Origin: Chryseobacterium herbae
Lineage (GTDB): Bacteria > Bacteroidota > Bacteroidia > Flavobacteriales > Weeksellaceae
Length of the DNA: 64,000 nt
Assembly: GCF_025154075.1 (NCBI RefSeq)
Contig: NZ_JAOAMU010000004.1
Location: 310,001 to 374,000 of the forward strand
Direction of reading: 5' to 3'
The translations under genes were made by a program, and so were the position numbers. This document shows, piece by piece, positions 1-8,110 of the stretch. Under the pieces are notes generated by a model. It searched no databases and was not told where the DNA came from. It was given only the letters and a program-made list of their open reading frames with translations. The stretch's first letter is position 1; the number at the start of each line of letters is the position of its first letter.

Positions 1-1520
1 TAGTTAAAGACAATATTACTGGGAAAGAAAAACATTTAATTTATATTGGAGGGACACCTTATGAAAGTAATATTATTTATATTAAAAATTTTGAAGATAC
101 CAATGCATCTTACAAATTTTTGCATAAAGATTATTTAGGCAGTATCTTAGCTATTAGTGATGAAGCAGGAAATAAACTGGAACAGAGACATTTTGATGCG
201 TGGGGTAATTTTACCCATCTTCAGATTGGAAACGGATCGATAATCACAGATAAAAATATAATTGACACAACTCCGTTATTAGTAGAAAGAGGATATACCA
301 GTCATGAGCATTTTCCAGAAGTAGGTATTATCCATATGAACGGAAGATTATACGATCCATTACTAAGAAGGTTCTTAAATGCAGATGAGAATATACAGGA
401 ACCTACCAATACTCAAAACTATAATAAGTATGGGTATGTAATGAACAACCCTCTCATGTTCAATGATCCTACCGGTGAATTGTTTGGGCTAGGTGAATTT
501 TTAACTGCTGTGATCATTGCTGCTGTTGTTGGAGCAGCAACGTACTCGGTAGGCGTTTTAATTTCAGGAGATTATTGGAATATCGGGAGCTTCCTTAAAG
601 CCACAACCATTGGAGCAGTATCTGGAGCTATTACATTTGGCATAGGTACCGCCTTTTCGACAGCCTATGAAACTATAAAAGCAACAGGATTAGCTGGTTT
701 CTTAGCAAAAACAGGATTAAGTACCGCACAAGCAGTGGTACATGGCTTTGCCCAAGGGGCAATATCTCTAATGCAGGGCGGGAATAGTTTTGAACAGGCA
801 TTTGCTTCCGGAGCATTGGGTAGCTTAGGCGCTTCTGCTTTTGGAGCTGTTGCAGGAAATACAGGAGTAGGTAACATTTTATTTGGTGCCTTAGCAGGTG
901 GAGTCGGATCAGAACTAACAGGGGGTAATTTTTGGGATGGAGCTGTTATCGGGGGTATCGTAGCTGGATTAAATCATACAATGCATGAACTATCCAGTTG
1001 GCTTGACAAGCCCAAACCAAAAAAGCAAGGAGCAACTTTCAAAATACCAAGAAAAACAGTTAACTTTGAAGTAGAACAAGGCGCAGCCTTATTTATTCAA
1101 AAAGATTCTAAAAGTACATTGGACACTGATTTATATACCATAAAAGGCACCATATCTCTCGTTGGTAATGAATTAACAATATCAGCTATTGGTTCTAATA
1201 TAAATACTCAAATTAATCCTTATTTTTTTGGAGAAGTTAATATCGTTGGAAGTAGTCCTTATGGATTATCCACATTTAATGTTACAATGCCTTTATACAG
1301 ATCCTATGGTTCTAGGATTATAGAATCCGGCTATAAAGAAATAGGAACAGCGAAATATATTCTTCCTAGAGGAACCAGTAATGTAAATGTTCGAATTAAG
1401 GCTGGATATACTTTTAATTTATCCGGCTATGGAGTTGGAACACCTTTCCCAAGAACAACTAACTATGACTATAGTTTTGGAAGCTCAGCAGGACTCAATC
1501 AATACCCTATATATAAATGA
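1..1520 (+). CDS. RHS repeat-associated core domain protein, 3' part, with variable toxin-like C-terminal tail (5' partial)
   Basis: The reading frame is open from base 3, so the gene starts upstream of the window; about 505 residues are visible. The first ~155 visible residues show the RHS core signature: DYLGSILAISDEAG, then FDAWGNF, then GRLYDPLLRRFLNADE, ending with YGYVMNNPL and DPTGE, where RHS proteins usually switch to a strain-specific tail. The tail (~nt 480-1517) has a Gly/Ala-rich hydrophobic part (to ~nt 990) followed by a beta-rich part starting after a KPKPKKQ linker. I do not recognise the last ~170 residues as a known toxin family. RHS proteins with such tails are commonly contact-dependent or secreted polymorphic toxins; that role is inferred. 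Its stop overlaps the next gene by the ATGA arrangement, which fits a toxin followed by immunity genes. Confidence 0.85.
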   Translation, partial: VKDNITGKEKHLIYIGGTPYESNIIYIKNFEDTNASYKFLHKDYLGSILAISDEAGNKLEQRHFDAWGNFTHLQIGNGSIITDKNIIDTTPLLVERGYTSHEHFPEVGIIHMNGRLYDPLLRRFLNADENIQEPTNTQNYNKYGYVMNNPLMFNDPTGELFGLGEFLTAVIIAAVVGAATYSVGVLISGDYWNIGSFLKATTIGAVSGAITFGIGTAFSTAYETIKATGLAGFLAKTGLSTAQAVVHGFAQGAISLMQGGNSFEQAFASGALGSLGASAFGAVAGNTGVGNILFGALAGGVGSELTGGNFWDGAVIGGIVAGLNHTMHELSSWLDKPKPKKQGATFKIPRKTVNFEVEQGAALFIQKDSKSTLDTDLYTIKGTISLVGNELTISAIGSNINTQINPYFFGEVNIVGSSPYGLSTFNVTMPLYRSYGSRIIESGYKEIGTAKYILPRGTSNVNVRIKAGYTFNLSGYGVGTPFPRTTNYDYSFGSSAGLNQYPIYK

Positions 1521-1957
1521 TATACAAAGATTTATTAAAAATAAGCATCTACTTTATTACTGTAAAACTATTTGTAGATTGCGTATCTCAAATTCCAGAA
1601 AGAATCTACGAATCCTCTATGACCGGAAACTGGATGACTAACGTATTACTATATCTTTGCTTAAATCTTTCAGTAACTTTTTTACTATTTAGATTTAACA
1701 ATTATTTGGTAAATTATATTTTTTCAAAAAAGAAGAACTATTTAATTGATGATGCAAATCTTTCATCAGTTATTTGGATTGCAATCATTATTTGCTCTTA
1801 TTATATTATTATAACTACGGGCTTTTCTCTTATACATAATATGTTTTCCACTTTTAATGTTGATTTCACTATGATAGAGAAAGTAACATCTTTGATTATT
1901 TCCGTATTTTTACTTCTTTTTTCCAACACGATAGCCAAAAAATTATCAAATGAGTAA
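1517..1957 (+). CDS. small membrane protein, candidate immunity protein
   Basis: This 146-residue protein has about four hydrophobic segments (roughly residues 5-23, 42-64, 82-106 and 124-141) and a basic loop near KKKNYL, so it is probably an inner-membrane protein. The ATG lies inside the stop codon of the RHS gene (ATGA), which implies translational coupling. No family was recognised. Position directly after a polymorphic RHS tail suggests an immunity protein, and a membrane immunity protein would suit a membrane-active toxin; both points are inference from context. Confidence 0.65.
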   Translation: MIYKDLLKISIYFITVKLFVDCVSQIPERIYESSMTGNWMTNVLLYLCLNLSVTFLLFRFNNYLVNYIFSKKKNYLIDDANLSSVIWIAIIICSYYIIITTGFSLIHNMFSTFNVDFTMIEKVTSLIISVFLLLFSNTIAKKLSNE

Positions 1958-2240
1958 AAAAGATTTTGAAGAAAACAAAGAAAAAGAGAATAATTTCATA
2001 GATGATTTTGAGGATTGGCATTCCCGCAAGTATAGTGATGAATATAGATTTAGAAATAAAACACCTTTTTTTATAAAAAAAACAAATCATTTAGTACATG
2101 GAATCTTGCTTTTGACTCTTCCTTCTTTAAGTTTAATAATTTCTGCTATTGTGGATTTAGGAGTTGGGTTCTACATATTTTTTTTATTAATGTGTATTCC
2201 CGGAAGTTATTTGATTATAAAACACTTTAAGTCCCGCTGA
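1950..2240 (+). CDS. small two-helix membrane protein, candidate second immunity or accessory protein
   Basis: This 96-residue protein has a charged, soluble N-terminal half (many Glu, Asp and Lys to about residue 48) and two C-terminal hydrophobic segments separated by a short turn, ending in KHFKSR. It overlaps the previous gene by 8 nt and is followed within a few bases by a strong terminator, so it closes the RHS operon. The family is unknown. It may be a second immunity protein for the same or a displaced RHS tail. Confidence 0.6.
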   Translation: MSKKDFEENKEKENNFIDDFEDWHSRKYSDEYRFRNKTPFFIKKTNHLVHGILLLTLPSLSLIISAIVDLGVGFYIFFLLMCIPGSYLIIKHFKSR

Positions 2241-2244
2241 ATTA

Positions 2245-2275
2245 AAGTCCTGAACAAACAGTTCGGGACTTTTTC
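2245..2275 (+). terminator. Rho-independent terminator of the RHS operon
   Basis: An 11-bp stem (AAGTCCTGAAC pairing with GTTCGGGACTT, one G-T pair) with a 5-nt loop is followed by a T-rich run. It begins 4 nt after the stop of the last small membrane gene. Confidence 0.85.
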
Positions 2276-2456
2276 TTGTACAACGCTCCGAACTGTTGCA
2301 GAAACTTACATTACATCTATGTGCAAAAAAACGCTATAATATTGCTCTTGTAAGCAAACAAATCCTCTAATGAAAAGAATCTAGCCACAATAATGGGGCA
2401 GGTTTTTTTTATAAAATCAACCGATAGTTCAAAATAGTCTCTAGTCTCTTTTTCAA

Positions 2457-2484
2457 CAAAAAAGCCACCGTACTACACGATGGC
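2457..2484 (-). terminator. Rho-independent terminator of the first SusC/SusD operon
   Basis: Read on the minus strand, GCCATCG and CGGTGGC form a 7-bp stem (one G-T pair) around a 7-nt loop, followed by a run of six T. It lies about 23 nt after the SusD stop codon. Confidence 0.75.
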
Positions 2485-2507
2485 AAAAAAAATCAAATCT
2501 AAATAAA

Positions 2508-4001
2508 TTACAGGTTCGGATTATTATCCAGCTCCTTCTGAGGAATACTGAATAACAAATACTTGTTGTTGGGTGCAAATGGCACCTGTTCCGGGAATGA
2601 GAAAACTGTATGCCCTCTTCCGTTCACTGTTTTTACGGTTCCGTCAGGAGTAGTTACCTGAACTTTTATAGGCTGTCCGCTGGTATCTACGAATGGTTTT
2701 CTTACCACGGTTCCCTGCGTTCTGATAATATCTGAAAGGGAGAATCCTTCCCCGAAAAGTTCTTTTCTTCTCTCAATCAGGATTTCTTTGATGACATCAT
2801 TCTGAGCAAGAGATCCTGTGTAAGGATTGGCATTTCTGGCCGCTTTCAATTGGTTTAATACTGTAACCGCATTGGCAACATTTCCGTTTCTTGCTTCAGC
2901 TTCAGCTTCGATCAGGTACATTTCTGCCGCTCTCATTAATACGATATCTGCAATAAGTCCGGTTTTAAATTTAAACTTAGAATATCTTAGCAGACCTTCT
3001 CTTCCCGGAAGACCATCCCACTGAAATAGCTGAGATCTGGTATCATTGGTATCGAAAAGATCTTTGAAAAACGGATCTGCCATAAAGCTATAGTAATAAC
3101 TTCCGGAAGAAGACACATCCAGAAAATGGAAAGCATAGCTCGCTCCCGACTGTTCCTGAGTTTGCCCGTGTCCCCAGATCCATTCACCGTTATTGATGTC
3201 ATTGAAACCTTCTTTGTATTTTTCAGCGATCATTAAAGGATATCCTGTTCTGGCTATTTTGGCTGCAGATGCAGCTTTGCTCCACTCACCGGTATTCAGG
3301 TAGGTTCTCGCTAAAAGTCCGTTGACAACAGCTTTGTTGATTTTGTCTTTATTATTTCTCGTATAATCGGTCAAAAGATTATCCGCTTCCGTAAGATCAC
3401 TTTTGATCAGCGTATAAATTTCTTCGAGACTTGCTTTTTTCTTCGGTACAGAACTGATTGTAGATGGTTCCGTATAGATCGGAGCCGTGAGCGCCGTTTT
3501 GTCTTTCAGATAACTGAACTGGTAAAAACTCGCCAGATTCAGATAACAGAAAGCACGCAATGCTTTGGCCTGACCTTTGACCTGATCTTTTTTCGTCTGG
3601 CTTCCTTCTGTCTGATCAATACGGGCAATCACATTATTCATATTGTTAATTGTGGAATAAAGTGTAGTCCATATAAACTGCGGACGAGAGAGGGTATTGT
3701 TGATTAACTCTGTAAAAGCGTACGCAGACGGGAAACCATATTTGTTGGTCAGAACCGCCACATCACTTCCCATCGCATCACTCGTTCTCAAAACGGTTGA
3801 ATATCCGCTATTCGCGTAGTTCGGGCCGTCATCATTAAGTTTAGCCCAGGCTCCATTAATCACGGTTTCTGCACTTTCCGCTGTTTTAAAAACCTCTGCA
3901 CCGTTGGCCTGATCCGTAGGAGCCGTTTCCAGCTCGCTTTCACAGCTTGTCAGTGACCATAAAGCAATCAGGGCAAAAGATATATATTTTAATTTTTTCA
4001 T
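2508..4001 (-). CDS. SusD/RagB-family outer-membrane nutrient-binding lipoprotein
   Basis: This 497-residue protein begins with a lipoprotein signal peptide whose lipobox LTSC places the lipidated cysteine at residue 20. The N-terminal part is helical, TPR-like SusD architecture; the C-terminal part has the family hallmark ERRKELFGEG followed by SDIIRTQG. SusD proteins cap the SusC barrel on the cell surface and bind the ligand. It starts 18 nt after the SusC gene and shares its operon. Because that operon has a SAM-I riboswitch leader, the ligand is more likely methionine, a methionine-containing peptide or another sulfur compound than a glycan; this is inferred from regulation, not from the protein. 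Confidence 0.93.
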   Translation of the reverse strand: MKKLKYISFALIALWSLTSCESELETAPTDQANGAEVFKTAESAETVINGAWAKLNDDGPNYANSGYSTVLRTSDAMGSDVAVLTNKYGFPSAYAFTELINNTLSRPQFIWTTLYSTINNMNNVIARIDQTEGSQTKKDQVKGQAKALRAFCYLNLASFYQFSYLKDKTALTAPIYTEPSTISSVPKKKASLEEIYTLIKSDLTEADNLLTDYTRNNKDKINKAVVNGLLARTYLNTGEWSKAASAAKIARTGYPLMIAEKYKEGFNDINNGEWIWGHGQTQEQSGASYAFHFLDVSSSGSYYYSFMADPFFKDLFDTNDTRSQLFQWDGLPGREGLLRYSKFKFKTGLIADIVLMRAAEMYLIEAEAEARNGNVANAVTVLNQLKAARNANPYTGSLAQNDVIKEILIERRKELFGEGFSLSDIIRTQGTVVRKPFVDTSGQPIKVQVTTPDGTVKTVNGRGHTVFSFPEQVPFAPNNKYLLFSIPQKELDNNPNL

Positions 4002-4019
4002 TGTTTCGATTTTAAAAGG

Positions 4020-6959
4020 TTAAAGAGTTGCCTGAAGACCGAAAGTTATCGTTCTCATCGCAGGATATCTGTAATACGTAGTTCCGTCCAGAGCCTGTTC
4101 CGGGTCCATTCCTTTATGCTTGTAGAATGTCAGAAGGTTTTCAGCCTGAACATAGATTCTGAATTTCTTCAGTCCCAGTTTTTCAAAATAATCAGAAGGC
4201 AGCGTATATCCCAGACTCACATTTTTAAGTCTTGCATATGTTCCAGAGTATAAAAATCTTGAAGAAGAAGAATTCCAGTTATTCGTCGTGGTGCTCAATC
4301 CAGGAACATCCGTGTTAGGATTGTCCGGAGTCCATCTGTTCAGCATTTCCGCACTCCATGAGCGTCCTGCAGAGTTTCCGTTGGACATCAATGATGTATA
4401 ATCCGTATCCAGAATCTTTCCTCCGATACTGAAGGTCAGCAATCCTGAAAAGTCGAAATTTTTATAAGCCACACTTGTGCTGATCCCACCTGTTACTTTA
4501 GGCAGTGCCGATCCCTGAAGGGTTCTTGTCGCTTTTGCATATTCAGAAGTGGTTCCGTCTACGGTATTCCCGTTCGCATCCTGATAGATGTATCTCCATA
4601 AAGGTTTTCCGTTCGAAGGATCTACTCCTTTCCATTCCTGAAGATAAAAATCATAAACAGACCCACCTACTTCCAGACGTTTCGTTCCGGATATCACAGC
4701 TCCTTTTGGCAGCTTGGTGATTTTATTACGTAAAGTACTCAGATTCACATCCACGTTCCACTGGAAGTTATCATTCTTGATCGGTGTTGTGAATAATGAG
4801 AATTCAAAACCGGTATTCTGCAATGTTCCGACGTTAAAAGGGAAGTCACTGATCCCAAGGGATGGCGCAACCGGCATATTAAACAAAAGATCCTGGCTTT
4901 TACGTTTAAAATATTCTACATTCCCTTTAACCCTGTTATTAAGAATAGCGAACTCCAGACCTACGTTTAAATTAAGATTGGTCTCCCATTTCACATCATT
5001 GGTCTGTATTTTTTCCAGAACAGTTCCCGCCTCACCAAGGTTATTATAAAACTTGTATAATTCCTGATAAGCGTAATAAAGTGAAGATCCGTTAGGTCTC
5101 CTTAATTTATCATTTCCCTGTCCACCGTAACTCGCACGTAATGTCAGCTGGTTGAAGAAACTCAGATCTTTAATAAAATTTTCATTCGAAACTTTCCATG
5201 AACCTCCCACTGACCAGAATTTACCCCATCGGTTATCCGCAAAGAATCTTGAAGAACCATCTGCTCTTCCTGATACAGATAAGAAGTAAGTATTGTTAAA
5301 ATCATATTCCGCTCTTCCCAGGAAACTCAACAGAGAGAATTTATCACTGTTTCCACCGAAACTCCCCAACAAAGCAGCCGCATCCGGCTCATAGTAATAA
5401 GGAAGTGAAAACTGGCTTCTGGAACCTGAAATCGTTTGAAAATCATATTTGTAAAATTCCTGACCTCCTAAAACATTGATGTGATGTTTCCCGAATTTCT
5501 TATCGTACGTCAGAATATTACTGGTGGTATAAGAAAACGTTCTGCTGTTGGATCTCGTCACAGAACCACCGATCTCACTTCCCTCCCCGATAAGTGGATT
5601 CGAGTAATAATGTCCGTTGTAATTCACTAAATCAACAGAAAAGCTGCTCTTAAATTTCAATTCCGGAAGGAAAGTAAATTCCAGAAATCCTTTTCCTGAG
5701 AAGTTATCCTCTTTATTTTCATTTTTATCCAAAGGCAGCGTTGCAGCAGCATTCTGGTTCTGCAATGCATTGGTAGGTCTGTATTTACCGAAATCATAGA
5801 TTCTGTTTCCTTCAGCATCCAATCTGTAGGTTCCATCGGCATTCCTTTCGTAATAAGGGTAAAAAGAAGGAACTACCCTCGCAGCCAGAATAATATTGTC
5901 CTGTCTGGAGTCTGAAGAAGGCGGTGCATTCTGGATACTGTTGGTGTAGCTTAAATTCACTCCTGCATTCAGCCATTTCTTCACTTCAGTATTTACCTTC
6001 AGTCTGGTTGCAAATTTTTGAAAGCCAGATTCGATGGCAATTCCTTTATCATCCAGATAGCCTAATGAAAAGAAATAATTACTCTTCTCGCTTCCTCCGC
6101 TGATATCAAAATCCACCTGATTTCTGGAAGCTGTCCTTTGAAGAATATCTCTCCAATCGTCATTCCATAAAGGTTTTGCTCCGGGAAGAAGTTTTCCGTC
6201 CGGTCCTACAGGCTGTGGATATCCGGCTCCGTAAGGATTGATTCCAAGAGCAGTCACAAGGTTGTCACTGGCCATCTGACCGGCCTGCTGTGAAGAAATC
6301 TGACTGGATTTGTAACCGTTTCTCAAGGCTTCCCAATACAGCTGGAAATACTGATCTGTACTTACCTGCTTATAATCATTTACCGCTCTGCTGGAAAATC
6401 CCTGGCTGATATTAAAATTCACCCTTGATTCTCCTTTTTTCCCGGATTTCGTTGTAATGATGATGATTCCGTTAGCACCTCTCGATCCGTATAACGAACT
6501 TGCCGTAGCATCTTTCAAAACACTGATGGATTCTATATCATTTGGGCTGATGGAATTGATATTTCCGTCAAAAGGAATTCCATCTACCACGTACAGAGGA
6601 TCACTGGAAGCACTGATGGAACCGATTCCTCGTATACGTACAGAAGCTGTAGCGCCTGGCTGTCCCGATGCACTTACCGCCTGTACTCCAGGAACCTGCC
6701 CCTCCAGAACTTTGGTTATATTGGTAACAGGTCTGTTATTAATCTTATCGCTGGAGATGGTGGCTACTGAACCGGTATAGCTGTTTCTTTTGGCCTTACC
6801 ATAAGCGATCACTACCACTTCATCAATTTCCTTCTCTTTGATTGTATCTTTTTTCAACTTGGCTTCCTGAGCCTGTACACTCATCATTCCTAAGAAAAAT
6901 ACAGCGATAGGTGGAATCCAAATTTTAGAATTAATTAAATTTTTACTAATCATAATCAA
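4020..6959 (-). CDS. SusC/RagA-family TonB-dependent outer-membrane receptor
   Basis: The 979-residue protein has a signal peptide ending near VQAQ, a TonB box-like DEVVVIAYG near residue 50, and the plug signature VLKDATASSLYGSRGANG followed by IIIITTKSGKKG. A long beta-barrel region ends in TFGLQATL. It lacks the N-terminal CarboxypepD_reg-like domain found in many SusC proteins, so the plug follows the signal almost directly. It imports its substrate across the outer membrane with energy from TonB-ExbBD, together with the SusD lipoprotein downstream. The start ATGATTATG gives a second in-frame ATG two codons later, so the exact start is uncertain by two residues. The leader holds a SAM-I riboswitch, so expression should fall when SAM is plentiful. 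Confidence 0.94.
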   Translation of the reverse strand: MIMISKNLINSKIWIPPIAVFFLGMMSVQAQEAKLKKDTIKEKEIDEVVVIAYGKAKRNSYTGSVATISSDKINNRPVTNITKVLEGQVPGVQAVSASGQPGATASVRIRGIGSISASSDPLYVVDGIPFDGNINSISPNDIESISVLKDATASSLYGSRGANGIIIITTKSGKKGESRVNFNISQGFSSRAVNDYKQVSTDQYFQLYWEALRNGYKSSQISSQQAGQMASDNLVTALGINPYGAGYPQPVGPDGKLLPGAKPLWNDDWRDILQRTASRNQVDFDISGGSEKSNYFFSLGYLDDKGIAIESGFQKFATRLKVNTEVKKWLNAGVNLSYTNSIQNAPPSSDSRQDNIILAARVVPSFYPYYERNADGTYRLDAEGNRIYDFGKYRPTNALQNQNAAATLPLDKNENKEDNFSGKGFLEFTFLPELKFKSSFSVDLVNYNGHYYSNPLIGEGSEIGGSVTRSNSRTFSYTTSNILTYDKKFGKHHINVLGGQEFYKYDFQTISGSRSQFSLPYYYEPDAAALLGSFGGNSDKFSLLSFLGRAEYDFNNTYFLSVSGRADGSSRFFADNRWGKFWSVGGSWKVSNENFIKDLSFFNQLTLRASYGGQGNDKLRRPNGSSLYYAYQELYKFYNNLGEAGTVLEKIQTNDVKWETNLNLNVGLEFAILNNRVKGNVEYFKRKSQDLLFNMPVAPSLGISDFPFNVGTLQNTGFEFSLFTTPIKNDNFQWNVDVNLSTLRNKITKLPKGAVISGTKRLEVGGSVYDFYLQEWKGVDPSNGKPLWRYIYQDANGNTVDGTTSEYAKATRTLQGSALPKVTGGISTSVAYKNFDFSGLLTFSIGGKILDTDYTSLMSNGNSAGRSWSAEMLNRWTPDNPNTDVPGLSTTTNNWNSSSSRFLYSGTYARLKNVSLGYTLPSDYFEKLGLKKFRIYVQAENLLTFYKHKGMDPEQALDGTTYYRYPAMRTITFGLQATL

Positions 6960-6977
6960 TTTTATTTGTCAAATATT

Positions 6978-7012
6978 AAAAATTAACCCTTTGCAGAAAA
7001 GTCAGCAAAGGG
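6978..7012 (-). terminator. terminator-like hairpin, probable expression platform of the SAM-I riboswitch
   Basis: On the minus strand CCCTTTGC and GCAAAGGG form a perfect 8-bp stem with a 10-nt loop, followed by TTAATTTTT. It lies about 25 nt downstream of the aptamer P1 helix and about 20-30 nt before the SusC start, the place expected for a SAM-dependent terminator. The T-run is interrupted, so control of translation is possible instead. Confidence 0.65.
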
Positions 7013-7037
7013 CATCGATACATACGATTAACCAAAT

Positions 7038-7133
7038 GCTTATTTTTCCTTTATAGGCTGAATGCAACACCTTGCTCAGGGGCAGGTTGTTAAGATTTCA
7101 CAGGGTCAGTTCCCTCCATCTTTCTTTATAAGC
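7038..7133 (-). promoter_or_regulatory. SAM-I (S-box) riboswitch aptamer
   Basis: Read on the minus strand, the segment follows the S-box layout in order. P1 is a perfect GCTTAT/ATAAGC pair at the two ends. P2 is AAGAT pairing with ATCTT. Conserved blocks follow as GGAGGGA, CTGACCC, GTGAAA, CAACC and AAGGTGTTG. The P2 helix is A-U rich where the textbook consensus is G-C rich, but complementarity is kept, which supports a real structure. S-box RNAs bind S-adenosylmethionine and normally switch off genes for methionine synthesis or uptake. The aptamer sits about 10 nt after the inferred transcription start and upstream of the SusC gene. Confidence 0.9.
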
Positions 7134-7150
7134 CGATCGAAATATGTTTG

Positions 7151-7181
7151 CAAATCTAAAAACAATTAGTCTACAAAACAA
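7151..7181 (-). promoter_or_regulatory. promoter of the riboswitch-SusC-SusD operon
   Basis: On the minus strand TTG (7181-7179) is followed after 20 nt by TAGATTTG (7158-7151), matching the Bacteroidota promoter pattern TTG-N17-23-TAnnTTTG. A start about 7 nt downstream would place the RNA 5' end just ahead of the riboswitch aptamer. Confidence 0.75.
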
Positions 7182-7188
7182 GTAGACT
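7168..7188. promoter_or_regulatory. inverted repeat overlapping the -33 element, possible operator
   Basis: AGTCTAC (7168-7174) and GTAGACT (7182-7188) are perfect 7-bp inverted arms separated by AAAACAA. The repeat covers the -33 TTG of the SusC promoter, so a dimeric regulator could bind here. No regulator gene is next to it. Confidence 0.45.
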
Positions 7189-7368
7189 TTAAAATTTATT
7201 ATGAAATATTTTCAAAAATTAACTTAATTATTCATCAAAGCCCGCTACAGTAAACAGTTACAGGATTGCGAAATAACCAAACATGATAAATATCATTACA
7301 CATAATGTAATTAACCAAAACTATAAAAAAAAGTTCGAAAATAGAGCGAAACTATTTAAATTTATAGA

Positions 7369-7776
7369 ATGAAAGTTTTAATTGTAAACGGCCCCAATCT
7401 GAATCTTTTGGGCACAAGAGAACCTGAAATATACGGCAGCACATCCATGGAATCCTGCCTCGAAAAACTGAGATCTGAATTTACATCTTATGACCTGGAC
7501 TATTACCAGTCCAATATTGAAGGGGAAATTATAAACAGGCTTCAGGAGGATAATTTTGATGCGCTGGTGATTAATCCCGGAGCGTATACGCATTATTCAT
7601 ATGCTATTGCAGACTGTTTAAAGAATATCAGGAAACCTAAAATCGAGGTTCACATCAGTAATATTTACAAAAGGGAAGAATTCCGTCAGAAATCTGTAAC
7701 GGCCGCAAATACAGATGCTGTTTTGTCAGGTTTTGGAATGGATGGATACAGATTGGCTTTATTGAGTTTAAGATAA
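7369..7776 (+). CDS. aroQ: type II 3-dehydroquinate dehydratase
   Basis: The enzyme dehydrates 3-dehydroquinate to 3-dehydroshikimate in the shikimate pathway, in the cytoplasm. At 135 residues it is slightly shorter than the usual ~145. It has the N-terminal NGPNLNLLGTREPEIYG motif with the catalytic Tyr at residue 22, the INPGAYTHYS segment and the EVHISN segment with the catalytic His, followed by the Arg of the mobile region. It is a single gene, divergent from the SusC operon; no clear promoter was found in front of it. Confidence 0.95.
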   Translation: MKVLIVNGPNLNLLGTREPEIYGSTSMESCLEKLRSEFTSYDLDYYQSNIEGEIINRLQEDNFDALVINPGAYTHYSYAIADCLKNIRKPKIEVHISNIYKREEFRQKSVTAANTDAVLSGFGMDGYRLALLSLR

Positions 7777-7783
7777 AAGTTTA

Positions 7784-7818
7784 TTAACCACTGATTACAC
7801 AGATTTACACGGATGATT
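7784..7818. repeat. intergenic repeat of the ACCACTGATTACACAGATT type
   Basis: A segment with internal quasi-repeats (GATTACACA, GATTTACAC, GGAT) lies directly after aroQ. Sequences of this type recur between genes in many Bacteroidota genomes. The rest of 7819-8075 is A/T-rich with no credible gene; it holds two AAATTAAGATC-like words (7894 and 8033 regions) and looks like decayed DNA. Confidence 0.5.
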
Positions 7819-8076
7819 GCGTTTTATTTGAAAGAGAAATCAGTTTAATGAAATAAATACTATAGAATTCTAACTGTTTTTTTTAACATTAAGAAATTAA
7901 GATCTTAAAAGGTTGGATGCTTAAAGAGCTTAAAAAAATCAATTTATTGATTTCTTCACTAGTAACAATAAGCGTACTGCTTAAATCCTTAATGTTTAAA
8001 TTAGAAAATAAACTAAGTTTATTCTGATTAAGGAAATTAAGATCAATTTTAAACAGACACTGAAAAATGATCATAA

Positions 8077-8104
8077 AAAAAGCCTCATCGATGATGAGGC
8101 TTTT
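8077..8104 (-). terminator. Rho-independent terminator of pckA
   Basis: AGCCTCATC and GATGAGGCT form a 9-bp stem with a 3-nt loop, extended by A-T pairs. On the minus strand it is followed by seven T. It lies 7 nt after the pckA stop; the T-run of the + strand makes it possibly bidirectional. Confidence 0.85.
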
Positions 8105-8110
8105 GTTGTA

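Noticed and set aside
7889-8074. Possible 61-residue ORF on the minus strand between aroQ and pckA
   Set aside because: Low-complexity Leu/Asn/Ile composition, no family resemblance, no start context, and it lies in A/T-rich DNA with decayed repeats.
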